Positions 48,102-61,600 of a stretch of DNA of 64,000 nucleotides are shown piece by piece. The notes under the pieces were generated by a model. The model did no database searches. It was not told where the DNA came from and saw nothing but the letters and a program-made list of their open reading frames with translations. Position 1 is the stretch's first letter, and the number at the start of each line of letters is the position of its first letter. A program made the position numbers and the translations under genes. The stretch is from Gordius sp. MW1 (taxonomy: Eukaryota > Nematomorpha > Gordioida > Gordea > Gordiidae), in NCBI GenBank assembly GCA_964036665.1, contig OZ038527.1:13485835-13549834 (forward strand), read 5' to 3'.

Positions 48102-51100
48102 TGAAAACTGCTCTATGCAATCATGATTTCAAAGTAATAGTTTTCTGATTCTAATAAATTTTTACTTTTTATCATGGAAACAACGTCTGAAAACGACAAC
48201 TTTCATCGGATGAATACGGTTGAATAAAAAAATGTTAAAAATTTTGAGGTAAAAATATTCATTTTTTTCGATTCTATGTGAAAGAGCGTAAAAAAATATA
48301 TAAAAATAAGCCAATTTGAGAATCCTATTATCCTCGATTGACTTCCGAAAAGAGGTTTTAAGCTGATCATTTTGACAAAAGACAACGTTTTATTGTTGCG
48401 ATTAGTTTGTTGTATCGTAACGTGAGTGCTTAATTTTTGAAAATTGCTCTATGCGATCATGATTTCAAAGTAATAGTTTTCTGATTCTGATAAATTTTTA
48501 CTTTTTATCATGGAAACAACGTCTGAAAACGACAACTTTCATCGGATGAATACGGTTGAATAAAAAAATGTTAAAAATTTTGAGGTAAAAATATTCATTT
48601 TTTTCGATTCTATGTGAAAGAGCGTAAAAAAATATATAAAAATAAGCCAATTTGAGAATCCTATTATCCTCGATTGACTTCCGAAAAGAGGTTTTAAGCT
48701 GATCATTTTGACAAAAGACAACATTTTATTGTTGCGATTAGTTTGTTGTATCAAACGTGAGTGCTTAATTTTTGAAAACTGCTCTATGCAATCATGATTT
48801 CAAAGTAATAGTTTTCTGATTCTAATAAATTTTTACTTTTTATCATGGAAACAACGTCTGAAAACGACAACTTTCATCGGATGAATACGGTTGAATAAAA
48901 AAATGTGAAAAATTTTGAAGTAAAAATATTTATTTTTTTCGATTCTATGTGAAAGAGCTTGAAAAAATATATAAAAGTAAGCCGATTTGAGAATCCTTTT
49001 ATCCTCGATTGACTTACGAAAAGAGGTTTTAAGCTGCGAGAACTTTCATTTTGACAAAAGACAACGTTTTATTGTTGCGATTAGTTTGTTGTATCGTAAC
49101 GTGAGTTCTTAATTTTTGAAAATTGCTCTATGCGATCATGATTTCAAAGCAATAGTTTTCTGATTCTGATAAATTTTTACTTTTTATCATGGAAACAACG
49201 TCTGAAAACGACAACTTTCATCGGATGAATACGGTTGAAAAAAAATGGGAGAAATTTTGAGGTAAAAATATTCATTTTTTTCCATTCTATGTGAAAGAGC
49301 TTGAAAAAATATATAAAAGTAAGCCGATTTGAGAATCCTATTATCCTCGATTGACTTCCGAAAAGAGGTTTTAAGCTGCGAGAACTATGATTTTGACAAA
49401 AGACAACGTTATTAGTTTGTTGTATCAAACGTGAGTGCTTAATTTTTGAAAACTGCTCTATGCAATCATGATTTTAAAGTAATAGTTTTCTGATTCTGAT
49501 AAATTTTTACTTTTTATCATGGAAACAACGTCTGAAAACGACAACTTTCATCGGATGAATACGGTTGAATAAAAAAATGTGAAAAATTTTTAGGTAAAAA
49601 TATTCATTTTTTTCGATTCTATGTGAAAGAGCGTAAAAAAATATATAAAAATAAGCCAATTTGAGAATCCTATTATCCTCGATTGACTTCCGAAAACAGG
49701 TTTTAAGCTGCGAGAACTATCATTTTGACAAAAGACAACGTTTTATTGTTGCGATTAGTTTGTTGTATCAAACGTGAGTGCTTAATTTTTGAAAACTGCT
49801 CTATGCAATCATGATTTCAAAGTAATAGTTTTCTGATTCTGATAAATTTTTACTTTTTATCATGGAAACAACGTCTGAAAACGACAACTTTCATCGGATG
49901 AATACGGTTGAAAGAAAAAAATGTGAAAAACTTTGAGGTAAAAATATTTATTTTTTTCGATTCTATGTGAAAGAGCGTAAAAAAATATATAAAAATAAGC
50001 CAATTTGAGAATCCTATTATCCTCGATTGACTTCCGAAAAGAGGTTTTAAGCTGCGAGAACTATCATTTTGACAAAAGACAACGTTTTATTGTTGCGATT
50101 AGTTTGTTGTATCAAACGTGAGTGCTTAATTTTTGAAAACTGCTCTATGCAATCATGATTTCAAAGTAAAAGTTTTCTGATTCTGATAAATTTTTACTTT
50201 TTATCATGGAAACAACGTCTGAAAACGACAACTTTCATCGGATGAATACGGTTGAAAAAAAAAATGGGAAAAATTTTGAGGTAAAAATATTCATTTTTTT
50301 CCATTCTATGTGAAAGAGCTTGAAAAAATATATAAAAGTAAGCCGATTTGAGAATCCTATTATCCTCGATTGACTTCCGAAAAGAGGTTTTAAGCTGCGA
50401 GAACTATGATTTTGACAAAAGACAACGTTATTAGTTTGTTGTATCAAACGTGAGTGCTTAATTTTTGAAAACTGCTCTATGCAATCATGATTTTAAAGTA
50501 ATAGTTTTCTGATTCTGATAAATTTTTACTTTTTATCATGGAAACAACGTCTGAAAACGACAACTTTCATCGGATGAATACGGTTGAATAAAAAAATGTG
50601 AAAAATTTTTAGGTAAAAATATTCATTTTTTTCGATTCTATGTGAAAGAGCGTAAAAAAATATATAAAAATAAGCCAATTTGAGAATCCTATTATCCTCG
50701 ATTGACTTCCGAAAACAGGTTTTAAGCTGCGAGAACTATCATTTTGACAAAAGACAACGTTTTATTGTTGCGATTAGTTTGTTGTATCAAACGTGAGTGC
50801 TTAATTTTTGAAAACTGCTCTATGCAATCATGATTTCAAAGTAATAGTTTTCTGATTCTGATAAATTTTTACTTTTTATCATGGAAACAACGTCTGAAAA
50901 CGACAACTTTCATCGGATGAATACGGTTGAAAGAAAAAAATGTGAAAAACTTTGAGGTAAAAATATTTATTTTTTTCGATTCTATGTGAAAGAGCGTAAA
51001 AAAATATATAAAAATAAGCCAATTTGAGAATCCTATTATCCTCGATTGACTTCCGAAAAGAGGTTTTAAGCTGCGAGAACTATCATTTTGACAAAAGACA

Positions 51101-54100
51101 ACGTTTTATTGTTGCGATTAGTTTGTTGTATCAAACGTGAGTGCTTAATTTTTGAAAACTGCTCTATGCAATCATGATTTCAAAGTAAAAGTTTTCTGAT
51201 TCTGATAAATTTTTACTTTTTATCATGGAAACAACGTCTTAAAACGACAACTTTCATCAGATGAATACGGTTGAAAGAAAAAAATGTGAAAAACTTTGAG
51301 GTAAAAATATTTATTTTTTTCGATTCTATGTGAAAGAGCTTGAAAAAATATATAAAAATAAGCCAATTTGTGAATCCTATTATCCTCGATTGACTTCCGA
51401 AAAGAGGTTTTAAGCTGATCATTTTGACAAAAGACAACATTTTATTGTTGCGATTAGTTTGTTGTATCAAACGTGAGTGCTTAATTTTTCAAAACTGCTC
51501 TATGCAATCATGATTTCAAAGTAATAGTTTTCTGATTTTAATAAATTTTTACTTTTTATCATGGAAACAACGTCTGAAAACGACAACTTTCATCGGATGA
51601 ATACGGTTGAATAAAAAAATGTTAAAAATTTTGAGGTAAAAATATTCATTTTTTTCGATTCTATGTGAAAGAGCGTAAAAAAATATATAAAAATAAGCCA
51701 ATTTGAGAATCCTATTATCCTCGATTGACTTCCGAAAAGAGGTTTTAAGCTGCGAGAACTATCATTTTGACAAAAGACAACGTTTTATTGTTGCGATTAG
51801 TTTGTTGTATCAAACGTGAGTGCTTAATTTTTGAAAACTGCTCTATGCAATCATGATTTCAAAGTAAAAGTTTTCTGATTCTGATAAATTTTTACTTTTT
51901 ATCATGGAAACAACGTCTGAAAACGACAACTTTCATCAGATGAATACGGTTGAAAGAAAAAAATGTGAAAAACTTTGAGGTAAAAATATTTATTTTTTTC
52001 GATTCTATGTGAAAGAGCTTGAAAAAATATATAAAAATAAGCCAATTTGTGAATCCTATTATCCTCGATTGACTTCCGAAAAGAGGTTTTAAGCTGATCA
52101 TTTTGACAAAAGACAACATTTTATTGTTGCGATTAGTTTGTTGTATCAAACGTGAGTGCTTAATTTTTCAAAACTGCTCTATGCAATCATGATTTCAAAG
52201 TAATAGTTTTCTGATTCTAATAAATTTTTACTTTTTATCATGGAAACAACGTCTGAAAACGACAACTTTCATCGGATGAATACGGTTGAATAAAAAAATG
52301 TTAAAAATTTTGAGGTAAAAATATTCATTTTTTTCGATTCTATGTGAAAGAGCGTAAAAAAATATATAAAAATAAGCCAATTTGAGAATCCTATTATCCT
52401 CGATTGACTTCCGAAAAGAGGTTTTAAGCTGATCATTTTGACAAAAGACAACGTTTTATTGTTGCGATTAGTTTGTTGTATCGTAACGTGAGTGCTTAAT
52501 TTTTGAAAATTGCTCTATGCGATCATGATTTCAAAGTAATAGTTTTCTGATTCTGATAAATTTTTACTTTTTATCATGGAAACAACGTCTGAAAACGACA
52601 ACTTTCATCGGATGAATACGGTTGAATAAAAAAATGTTAAAAATTTTGAGGTAAAAATATTCATTTTTTTCGATTCTATGTGAAAGAGCGTAAAAAAATA
52701 TATAAAAATAAGCCAATTTGAGAATCCTATTATCCTCGATTGACTTCCGAAAAGAGGTTTTAAGCTGATCATTTTGACAAAAGACAACATTTTATTGTTG
52801 CGATTAGTTTGTTGTATCAAACGTGAGTGCTTAATTTTTGAAAACTGCTCTATGCAATCATGATTTCAAAGTAATAGTTTTCTGATTCTAATAAATTTTT
52901 ACTTTTTATCATGGAAACAACGTCTGAAAACGACAACTTTCATCGGATGAATACGGTTGAATAAAAAAATGTGAAAAATTTTGAAGTAAAAATATTTATT
53001 TTTTTCGATTCTATGTGAAAGAGCTTGAAAAAATATATAAAAGTAAGCCGATTTGAGAATCCTTTTATCCTCGATTGACTTACGAAAAGAGGTTTTAAGC
53101 TGCGAGAACTTTCATTTTGACAAAAGACAACGTTTTATTGTTGCGATTAGTTTGTTGTATCGTAACGTGAGTTCTTAATTTTTGAAAATTGCTCTATGCG
53201 ATCATGATTTCAAAGCAATAGTTTTCTGATTCTGATAAATTTTTACTTTTTATCATGGAAACAACGTCTGAAAACGACAACTTTCATCGGATGAATACGG
53301 TTGAAAAAAAATGGGAGAAATTTTGAGGTAAAAATATTCATTTTTTTCCATTCTATGTGAAAGAGCTTGAAAAAATATATAAAAGTAAGCCGATTTGAGA
53401 ATCCTATTATCCTCGATTGACTTCCGAAAAGAGGTTTTAAGCTGCGAGAACTATGATTTTGACAAAAGACAACGTTATTAGTTTGTTGTATCAAACGTGA
53501 GTGCTTAATTTTTGAAAACTGCTCTATGCAATCATGATTTTAAAGTAATAGTTTTCTGATTCTGATAAATTTTTACTTTTTATCATGGAAACAACGTCTG
53601 AAAACGACAACTTTCATCGGATGAATACGGTTGAATAAAAAAATGTGAAAAATTTTTAGGTAAAAATATTCATTTTTTTCGATTCTATGTGAAAGAGCGT
53701 AAAAAAATATATAAAAATAAGCCAATTTGAGAATCCTATTATCCTCGATTGACTTCCGAAAACAGGTTTTAAGCTGCGAGAACTATCATTTTGACAAAAG
53801 ACAACGTTTTATTGTTGCGATTAGTTTGTTGTATCAAACGTGAGTGCTTAATTTTTGAAAACTGCTCTATGCAATCATGATTTCAAAGTAATAGTTTTCT
53901 GATTCTGATAAATTTTTACTTTTTATCATGGAAACAACGTCTGAAAACGACAACTTTCATCGGATGAATACGGTTGAAAGAAAAAAATGTGAAAAACTTT
54001 GAGGTAAAAATATTTATTTTTTTCGATTCTATGTGAAAGAGCGTAAAAAAATATATAAAAATAAGCCAATTTGAGAATCCTATTATCCTCGATTGACTTC

Positions 54101-55688
54101 CGAAAAGAGGTTTTAAGCTGCGAGAACTATCATTTTGACAAAAGACAACGTTTTATTGTTGCGATTAGTTTGTTGTATCAAACGTGAGTGCTTAATTTTT
54201 GAAAACTGCTCTATGCAATCATGATTTCAAAGTAAAAGTTTTCTGATTCTGATAAATTTTTACTTTTTATCATGGAAACAACGTCTGAAAACGACAACTT
54301 TCATCGGATGAATACGGTTGAAAAAAAAAATGGGAAAAATTTTGAGGTAAAAATATTCATTTTTTTCCATTCTATGTGAAAGAGCTTGAAAAAATATATA
54401 AAAGTAAGCCGATTTGAGAATCCTATTATCCTCGATTGACTTCCGAAAAGAGGTTTTAAGCTGCGAGAACTATGATTTTGACAAAAGACAACGTTATTAG
54501 TTTGTTGTATCAAACGTGAGTGCTTAATTTTTGAAAACTGCTCTATGCAATCATGATTTTAAAGTAATAGTTTTCTGATTCTGATAAATTTTTACTTTTT
54601 ATCATGGAAACAACGTCTGAAAACGACAACTTTCATCGGATGAATACGGTTGAATAAAAAAATGTGAAAAATTTTTAGGTAAAAATATTCATTTTTTTCG
54701 ATTCTATGTGAAAGAGCGTAAAAAAATATATAAAAATAAGCCAATTTGAGAATCCTATTATCCTCGATTGACTTCCGAAAACAGGTTTTAAGCTGCGAGA
54801 ACTATCATTTTGACAAAAGACAACGTTTTATTGTTGCGATTAGTTTGTTGTATCAAACGTGAGTGCTTAATTTTTGAAAACTGCTCTATGCAATCATGAT
54901 TTCAAAGTAATAGTTTTCTGATTCTGATAAATTTTTACTTTTTATCATGGAAACAACGTCTGAAAACGACAACTTTCATCGGATGAATACGGTTGAAAGA
55001 AAAAAATGTGAAAAACTTTGAGGTAAAAATATTTATTTTTTTCGATTCTATGTGAAAGAGCGTAAAAAAATATATAAAAATAAGCCAATTTGAGAATCCT
55101 ATTATCCTCGATTGACTTCCGAAAAGAGGTTTTAAGCTGCGAGAACTATCATTTTGACAAAAGACAACGTTTTATTGTTGCGATTAGTTTGTTGTATCAA
55201 ACGTGAGTGCTTAATTTTTGAAAACTGCTCTATGCAATCATGATTTCAAAGTAAAAGTTTTCTGATTCTGATAAATTTTTACTTTTTATCATGGAAACAA
55301 CGTCTGAAAACGACAACTTTCATCAGATGAATACGGTTGAAAGAAAAAAATGTGAAAAACTTTGAGGTAAAAATATTTATTTTTTTCGATTCTATGTGAA
55401 AGAGCTTGAAAAAATATATAAAAATAAGCCAATTTGTGAATCCTATTATCCTCGATTGACTTCCGAAAAGAGGTTTTAAGCTGATCATTTTGACAAAAGA
55501 CAACATTTTATTGTTGCGATTAGTTTGTTGTATCAAACGTGAGTGCTTAATTTTTCAAAACTGCTCTATGCAATCATGATTTCAAAGTAATAGTTTTCTG
55601 ATTTTAATAAATTTTTACTTTTTATCATGGAAACAACGTCTGAAAACGACAACTTTCATCGGATGAATACGGTTGAATAAAAAAATGT
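48102..55688 (+). repeat. 4066-bp, 12-monomer tandem duplication
   Basis: About 48102-51622 is nearly identical to 52168-55688, every diagnostic feature being displaced by exactly 4066 bp. The shared features include a pair of AAATGTTAAAAATTTTG monomers, GAGTTCTTAATTTTTG, an 11-bp deletion (ACAACGTTATTAGTTTG), GAAAAATTTTTAGG with CCGAAAACAGG, CATCAGATG, AATTTGTGAATCC and TGATTTTAATAAA. Only isolated differences were seen, such as GTCTTAAAACG against GTCTGAAAACG. Copies separate at both ends by clear type switches. This is the largest and apparently the youngest duplication in the window. Confidence 0.88.
49250..51240 (+). repeat. 1019-bp trimer, two copies inside the 4066-bp unit
   Basis: The 11-bp-deleted ACAACGTTATTAG monomer near 49408 and 50427 is repeated at 1019 bp, together with the GAAAAATTTTTAGG and CCGAAAACAGG monomer and the GAAAAACTTTGAGG monomer that follow. 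The same pair is carried over to 53.3-55.3 kb by the 4066-bp duplication, so the trimer duplication came first. Confidence 0.8.
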
Positions 55689-55699
55689 GAAAAATTTTG

Positions 55700-56370
55700 A
55701 GGTAAAAATATTCATTTTTTTCGATTCTATGTGAAAGAGCTTGAAAAAATATATAAAAGTAAGCCGATTTGAGAATCCTTTTATCCTCGATTGACTTACG
55801 AAAAGAGGTTTTAAGCTGCGAGAACTTTCATTTTGACAAAAGACAACGTTTTATTGTTGCGATTAGTTTGTTGTATCGTAACGTGAGTGCTTAATTAAAG
55901 AAAATTGCTCTATGCGATCATGATTTCAAAGTAAGAGTTTTCTGATTCTGATAAATTTTTACTTTTTATCATGGAAACAACGTCTGAAAACGACAACTTT
56001 CATCGGATGAATACGGTTGAATAAAAAAATGTGAAAAATTTTGAAGTAAAAATATTTATTTTTTTCGATTCTATGTGAAAGAGCTTGAAAAAATATATAA
56101 AAGTAAGCCGATTTGAGAATCCTTTTATCCTCGATTGACTTACGAAAAGAGGTTTTAAGCTGCGAGAACTTTCATTTTGACAAAAGACAACGTTTTATTG
56201 TTGCGATTAGTTTGTTGTATCGTAACGTGAGTGCTTAATTAAAGAAAATTGCTCTATGCGATCATGATTTCAAAGTAAGAGTTTTCTGATTCTGATAAAT
56301 TTTTACTTTTTATCATGGAAACAACGTCTGAAAACGACAACTTTCATCGGATGAATACGGTTGAATAAAA
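55700..56370 (+). repeat. 344-bp monomer duplication carrying TTAATTAA
   Basis: GTGCTTAATTTTTG is replaced by GTGCTTAATTAAAG in two adjacent monomers, with TTAATTAAAG at 55891 and 56235, exactly 344 bp apart. Surrounding variants (GAATCCTTTTATCC, GAACTTTCATTTTG) are shared. This private marker was not seen elsewhere in the window, so one mutated monomer was duplicated locally. Confidence 0.82.
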
Positions 56371-57980
56371 AAATGTGAAAAATTTTGAGGTAAAAATATT
56401 CATTTTTTTCGATTCTATGTGAAAGAGCGTAAAAAAATATATAAAAATAAGCCAATTTGAGAATCCTATTATCCTCGATTGACTTCCGAAAAGAGGTTTT
56501 AGGCTGCGAGAACTATCATTTTTAAAAAAGACAACGTTTTATTGTTGCGATTAGTTTGTTGTATCAAACGTGAGTGCTTAATTTTTGAAAACTGCTCTAT
56601 GCAATCATGATTTCAAAGCAATAGTTTTCTGATTCTGATAAATTTTTACTTTTTATCATGGAAACAACGTCAGAAAACGACAACTTTCATCGGATGAATA
56701 CGGTTGAAAAAAAAAATGGGAAAAATTTTGAGGTAAAAATATTCATTTTTTTCCATTTTATCTGAAAGAGCTTGAAAAAATATATAAAAGTAAGCCGATT
56801 TGAGAATCCTATTATCCTCGATTGACTTCCGAAAAGAGGTTTTAAGCTGCGAGAACTATGATTTTGACAAAAGACAACGTTTTATTGTTGCGATTAGTTT
56901 GTTGTATCAAACGTGAGTGCTTAATTTTTGAAAACTGCTCTATGCAATCATGATTTTAAAGTAATAGTTTTCTGATTCTGATAAATTTTTACTTTTTATC
57001 ATGGAAACAACGTCTGAAAACGACAACTTTCATCGGATGAATACGGTTGAAAAAAAAAATGTGAAAAATTTTGAGGTAAAAATATTTATTTTTTTCGATT
57101 CTATGTGAAAGAGCTTGAAAAAATATATAAATGTAAGCCGATTTGAGAATCCTATTATTCTCGATTGACTTCCGAAAAGAGGTTTTAAGCTGCGAGTACT
57201 ATCATTTTGACAAAAGACAACGTTTTATTGTTGCGATTAGTTTGTTGTATCGTAACGTGAGTGCTTAATTTTTGAAAATTGCTCTATGCGATCATGATTT
57301 CAAAGTAATAGTTTTCTGATTCTGATAAATTTTTACTTTTTATCATGGAAACAACGTCTGAAAACGACAACTTTCATCGGATGAATACGGTTGAATAAAA
57401 AAATGTTAAAAATTTTGAGGTAAAAATATTCATTTTTTTCGATTCTATGTGAAAGAGCGTAAAAAAATATATAAAAATAAGCCAATTTGAGAATCCTATT
57501 ATCCTCGATTGACTTCCGAAAAGAGGTTTTAAGCTGATCATTTTGACAAAAGACAACATTTTATTGTTGCGATTAGTTTGTTGTATCAAACGTGAGTGCT
57601 TAATTTTTCAAAACTGCTCTATGCAATCATGATTTCAAAGTAATAGTTTTCTGATTCTAATAAATTTTTACTTTTTATCATGGAAACAACGTCTGAAAAC
57701 GACAACTTTCATCGGATGAATACGGTTGAATAAAAAAATGTGAAAAATTTTGAAGTAAAAATATTTATTTTTTTCGATTCTATGTGAAAGAGCTTGAAAA
57801 AATATATAAAAGTAAGCCGATTTGAGAATCCTTTTATCCTCGATTGACTTACGAAAAGAGGTTTTAAGCTGCGAGAACTTTCATTTTGACAAAAGACAAC
57901 GTTTTATTGTTGCGATTAGTTTGTTGTATCAAACGTGAGTGCTTAATTTTTGAAAACTGCTCTATGCAATCATGATTTCA
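56370..57980 (+). repeat. Mixed satellite monomers
   Basis: About five monomers between two single-monomer duplications. They include the poly-A, ATGGGAAAA form near 56710, the AAATGTTAAAAATTTTG form near 57400 and the GAATCCTTTTATCC form near 57825. The 57.37 kb monomer has a counterpart 2392 bp (seven monomers) downstream. No gene is present. Confidence 0.6.
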
Positions 57981-58665
57981 AAGTAAGAGTTTTCTGATTC
58001 TGATAAATTTTTACTTTTTATCATGGAAACAACGTCTGAAAACGACAACTTTCATCGGATGAATACGGTTGAATAAAAAAATGTGAAAAATTTTGAGGTA
58101 AAAATATTCATTTTTTTCGATTCTATGTGAAAGAGCGTAAAAAAATATATAAAAATAAGCCAATTTGAGAATCCTATTATCCTCGATTGACTTCCGAAAA
58201 GAGGTTTTAGGCTGCGAGAACTATCATTTTGAAAAAAGACAACGTTTTATTGTTGCGATTAGTTTGTTGTATCAAACGTGAGTGCTTAATTTTTGAAAAT
58301 TGCTCTATGCGATCATGATTTCAAAGTAAGAGTTTTCTGATTCTGATAAATTTTTACTTTTTATCATGGAAACAACGTCTGAAAACGACAACTTTCATCG
58401 GATGAATACGGTTGAATAAAAAAATGTGAAAAATTTTGAGGTAAAAATATTCATTTTTTTCGATTCTATGTGAAAGAGCGTAAAAAAATATATAAAAATA
58501 AGCCAATTTGAGAATCCTATTATCCTCGATTGACTTCCGAAAAGAGGTTTTAGGCTGCGAGAACTATCATTTTGAAAAAAGACAACGTTTTATTGTTGCG
58601 ATTAGTTTGTTGTATCAAACGTGAGTGCTTAATTTTTGAAAACTGCTCTATGCAATCATGATTTC
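57980..58665 (+). repeat. 343-bp single-monomer duplication
   Basis: GAGGTTTTAGGCTGCG followed by TTTTGAAAAAAGAC falls at 58201 and 58544, 343 bp apart, with the monomer bodies between them closely matching. The first copy ends in a hybrid monomer: A-type TATCAAACG joined to B-type AAAATTGC and GCGATCATG near 58290. Confidence 0.72.
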
Positions 58666-61600
58666 AAAGCAATAGTTTTCTGATTCTGATAAATTTTTAC
58701 TTTTTATCATGGAAACAACGTCTGAAAACGACAACTTTCATCGGATGAATACGGTTGAAAAAAAAATGGGAAAAATTTTGAGGTAAAAATATTCATTTTT
58801 TTCCATTCTATGTGAAAGAGCTTGAAAAAATATATAAAAGTAAGCCGATTTGAGAATCCTATTATCCTCGATTGACTTCCGAAAAGAGGTTTTAAGCTGC
58901 GAGAACTATGATTTTGACAAAAGACAACGTTTTATTGTTGCGATTAGTTTGTTGTATCAAACGTGAGTGCTTAATTTTTGAAAACTGCTCTATGCAATCA
59001 TGATTTTAAAGTAATAGTTTTCTGATTCTGATAAATTTTTACTTTTTATCATGGAAACAACGTCTGAAAACGACAACATTCATCGGATGAATACGGTTGA
59101 ATAAAAAAATGTGAAAAATTTTAAGGTAAAAATATTCATTTTTTTCGATTCTATATGAAAGAGCTTAAAAAAATATATAAAAATAAGCCAATTTGAGAAT
59201 CCTATTATCCTCGATTGACTTCCGAAAAGAGGTTTTAAGCTGCGAGAACTATCATTTTGACAAAAGACAACGTTTTATTGTTGCGATTAGTTTGTTGTAT
59301 CAAACGTGAGTGCTTAATTTTTGAAAACTGCTCTATGCAATCATGATTTCAAAGTAATAGTTTTCTGATTCTAATAAATTTTTACTTTTTATCATGGAAA
59401 CAACGTCTGAAAACGACAACTTTCATCGGATGAATACGGTTGAATAAAAAAATGTGAAAAATTTTGAAGTAAAAATATTTATTTTTTTCGATTCTATGTG
59501 AAAGAGCTTGAAAAAAATATAAAAGTAAGCCGATTTGAGAATCCTTTTATCCTCGATTGACTTACGAAAAGAGGTTTTAAGCTGCGAGAACTTTCATTTT
59601 GACAAAAGACAACGTTTTATTGTTGCGATTAGTTTGTTGTATCGTAACGTGAGTGCTTAATTTTTGAAAATTGCTCTATGCGATCATGATTTCAAAGTAA
59701 TAGTTTTCTGATTCTGATAAATTTTTACTTTTTATCATGGAAACAACGTCTGAAAACGACAACTTTCATCGGATGAATACGGTTGAATAAAAAAATGTTA
59801 AAAATTTTGAGGTAAAAATATTCATTTTTTTCGATTCTATGTGAAAGAGCGTAAAAAAATATATAAAAATAAGCCAATTTGAGAATCCTATTATCCTCGA
59901 TTGACTTCCGAAAAGAGGTTTTAAGCTGATCATTTTGACAAAAGACAACATTTTATTGTTGCGATTAGTTTGTTGTATCAAACGTGAGTGCTTAATTTTT
60001 CAAAACTGCTCTATGCAATCATGATTTCAAAGTAATAGTTTTCTGATTCTAATAAATTTTTACTTTTTATCATGGAAACAACGTCTGAAAACGACAACTT
60101 TCATCGGATGAATACGGTTGAATAAAAAAATGTGAAAAATTTTGAAGTAAAAATATTTATTTTTTTCGATTCTATGTGAAAGAGCTTGAAAAAATATATA
60201 AAAGTAAGCCGATTTGAGAATCCTTTTATCCTCGATTGACTTACGAAAAGAGGTTTTAAGCTGCGAGAACTTTCATTTTGACAAAAGACAACGTTTTATT
60301 GTTGCGATTAGTTTTTTGTATCGTAACGTGAGTGCTTAATTTTTGAAAATTGCTCTATGCGATCATGATTTCAAAGTAAGAGTTTTCTGATTCTGATAAA
60401 TTTTTACTTTTTATCATGGAAACAACGTCTGAAAACGACAACTTTCATCGGATGAATACGGTTGAATAAAAAAATGTGAAAAATTTTGAGGTAAAAATAT
60501 TCATTTTTTTCGATTCTATGTGAAAGAGCGTAAAAAAATATATAAAAATAAGCCAATTTGAGAATCCTATTATCCTCGATTGACTTCCGAAAAGAGGTTT
60601 TAGGCTGCGAGAACTATCATTTTGAAAAAAGACAACGTTTTATTGTTGCGATTAGTTTGTTGTATCAAACGTGAGTGTTAATTTTTGAAAACTGCTCTAT
60701 GCAATCATGATTTCAAAGCAATAGTTTTCTGATTCTGATAAATTTTTACTTTTTATCATGGAAACAACGTCTGAAAACGACAACTTTCATCGGATGAATA
60801 CGGTTGAAAAAAAAATGGGAAAAATTTTGAGGTAAAAATATTCATTTTTTTCCATTCTATGTGAAAGAGCTTGAAAAAATATATAAAAGTAAGCCGATTT
60901 GAGAATCCTATTATCCTCGATTGACTTCCGAAAAGAGGTTGCTGCGAGAACTATGATTTTGACAAAAGACAACGTTTTATTGTTGCGATTAGTTTGTTGT
61001 ATCAAACGTGAGTGCTTAATTTTTGAAAACTGCTCTATGCAATCATGATTTTAAAGTAATAGTTTTCTGATTCTGATAAATTTTTACTTTTTATCATGGA
61101 AACAACGTCTGAAAACGACAACATTCATCGGATGAATACGGTTGAATAAAAAAATGTGAAAAATTTTAAGGTAAAAATATTCATTTTTTTCGATTCTATA
61201 TGAAAGAGCTTAAAAAAATATGTAAAAATAAGCCAATTTGAGAATCCTATTATCCTCGATTGACTTCCGAAAAGAGGTTTTAAGCTGCGAGAACTATCAT
61301 TTTGACAAAAGACAACGTTTTATTGTTGCGATTAGTTTGTTGTATCAAACGTGAGTGCTTAATTTTTGAAAACTGCTCTATGCAATCATGATTTCAAAGT
61401 AATAGTTTTCTGATTCTAATAAATTTTTACTTTTTATCATGGAAACAACGTCTGAAAACGACAACTTTCATCGGATGAATACGGTTGAATAAAAAAATGT
61501 GAAAACCTTTGAAGTAAAAATATTTATTTTTTTCGATTCTATGTGAAAGAGCTTGAAAAAATATATAAAAGTAAGCCGATTTGAGAATCCTTTTATCCTC

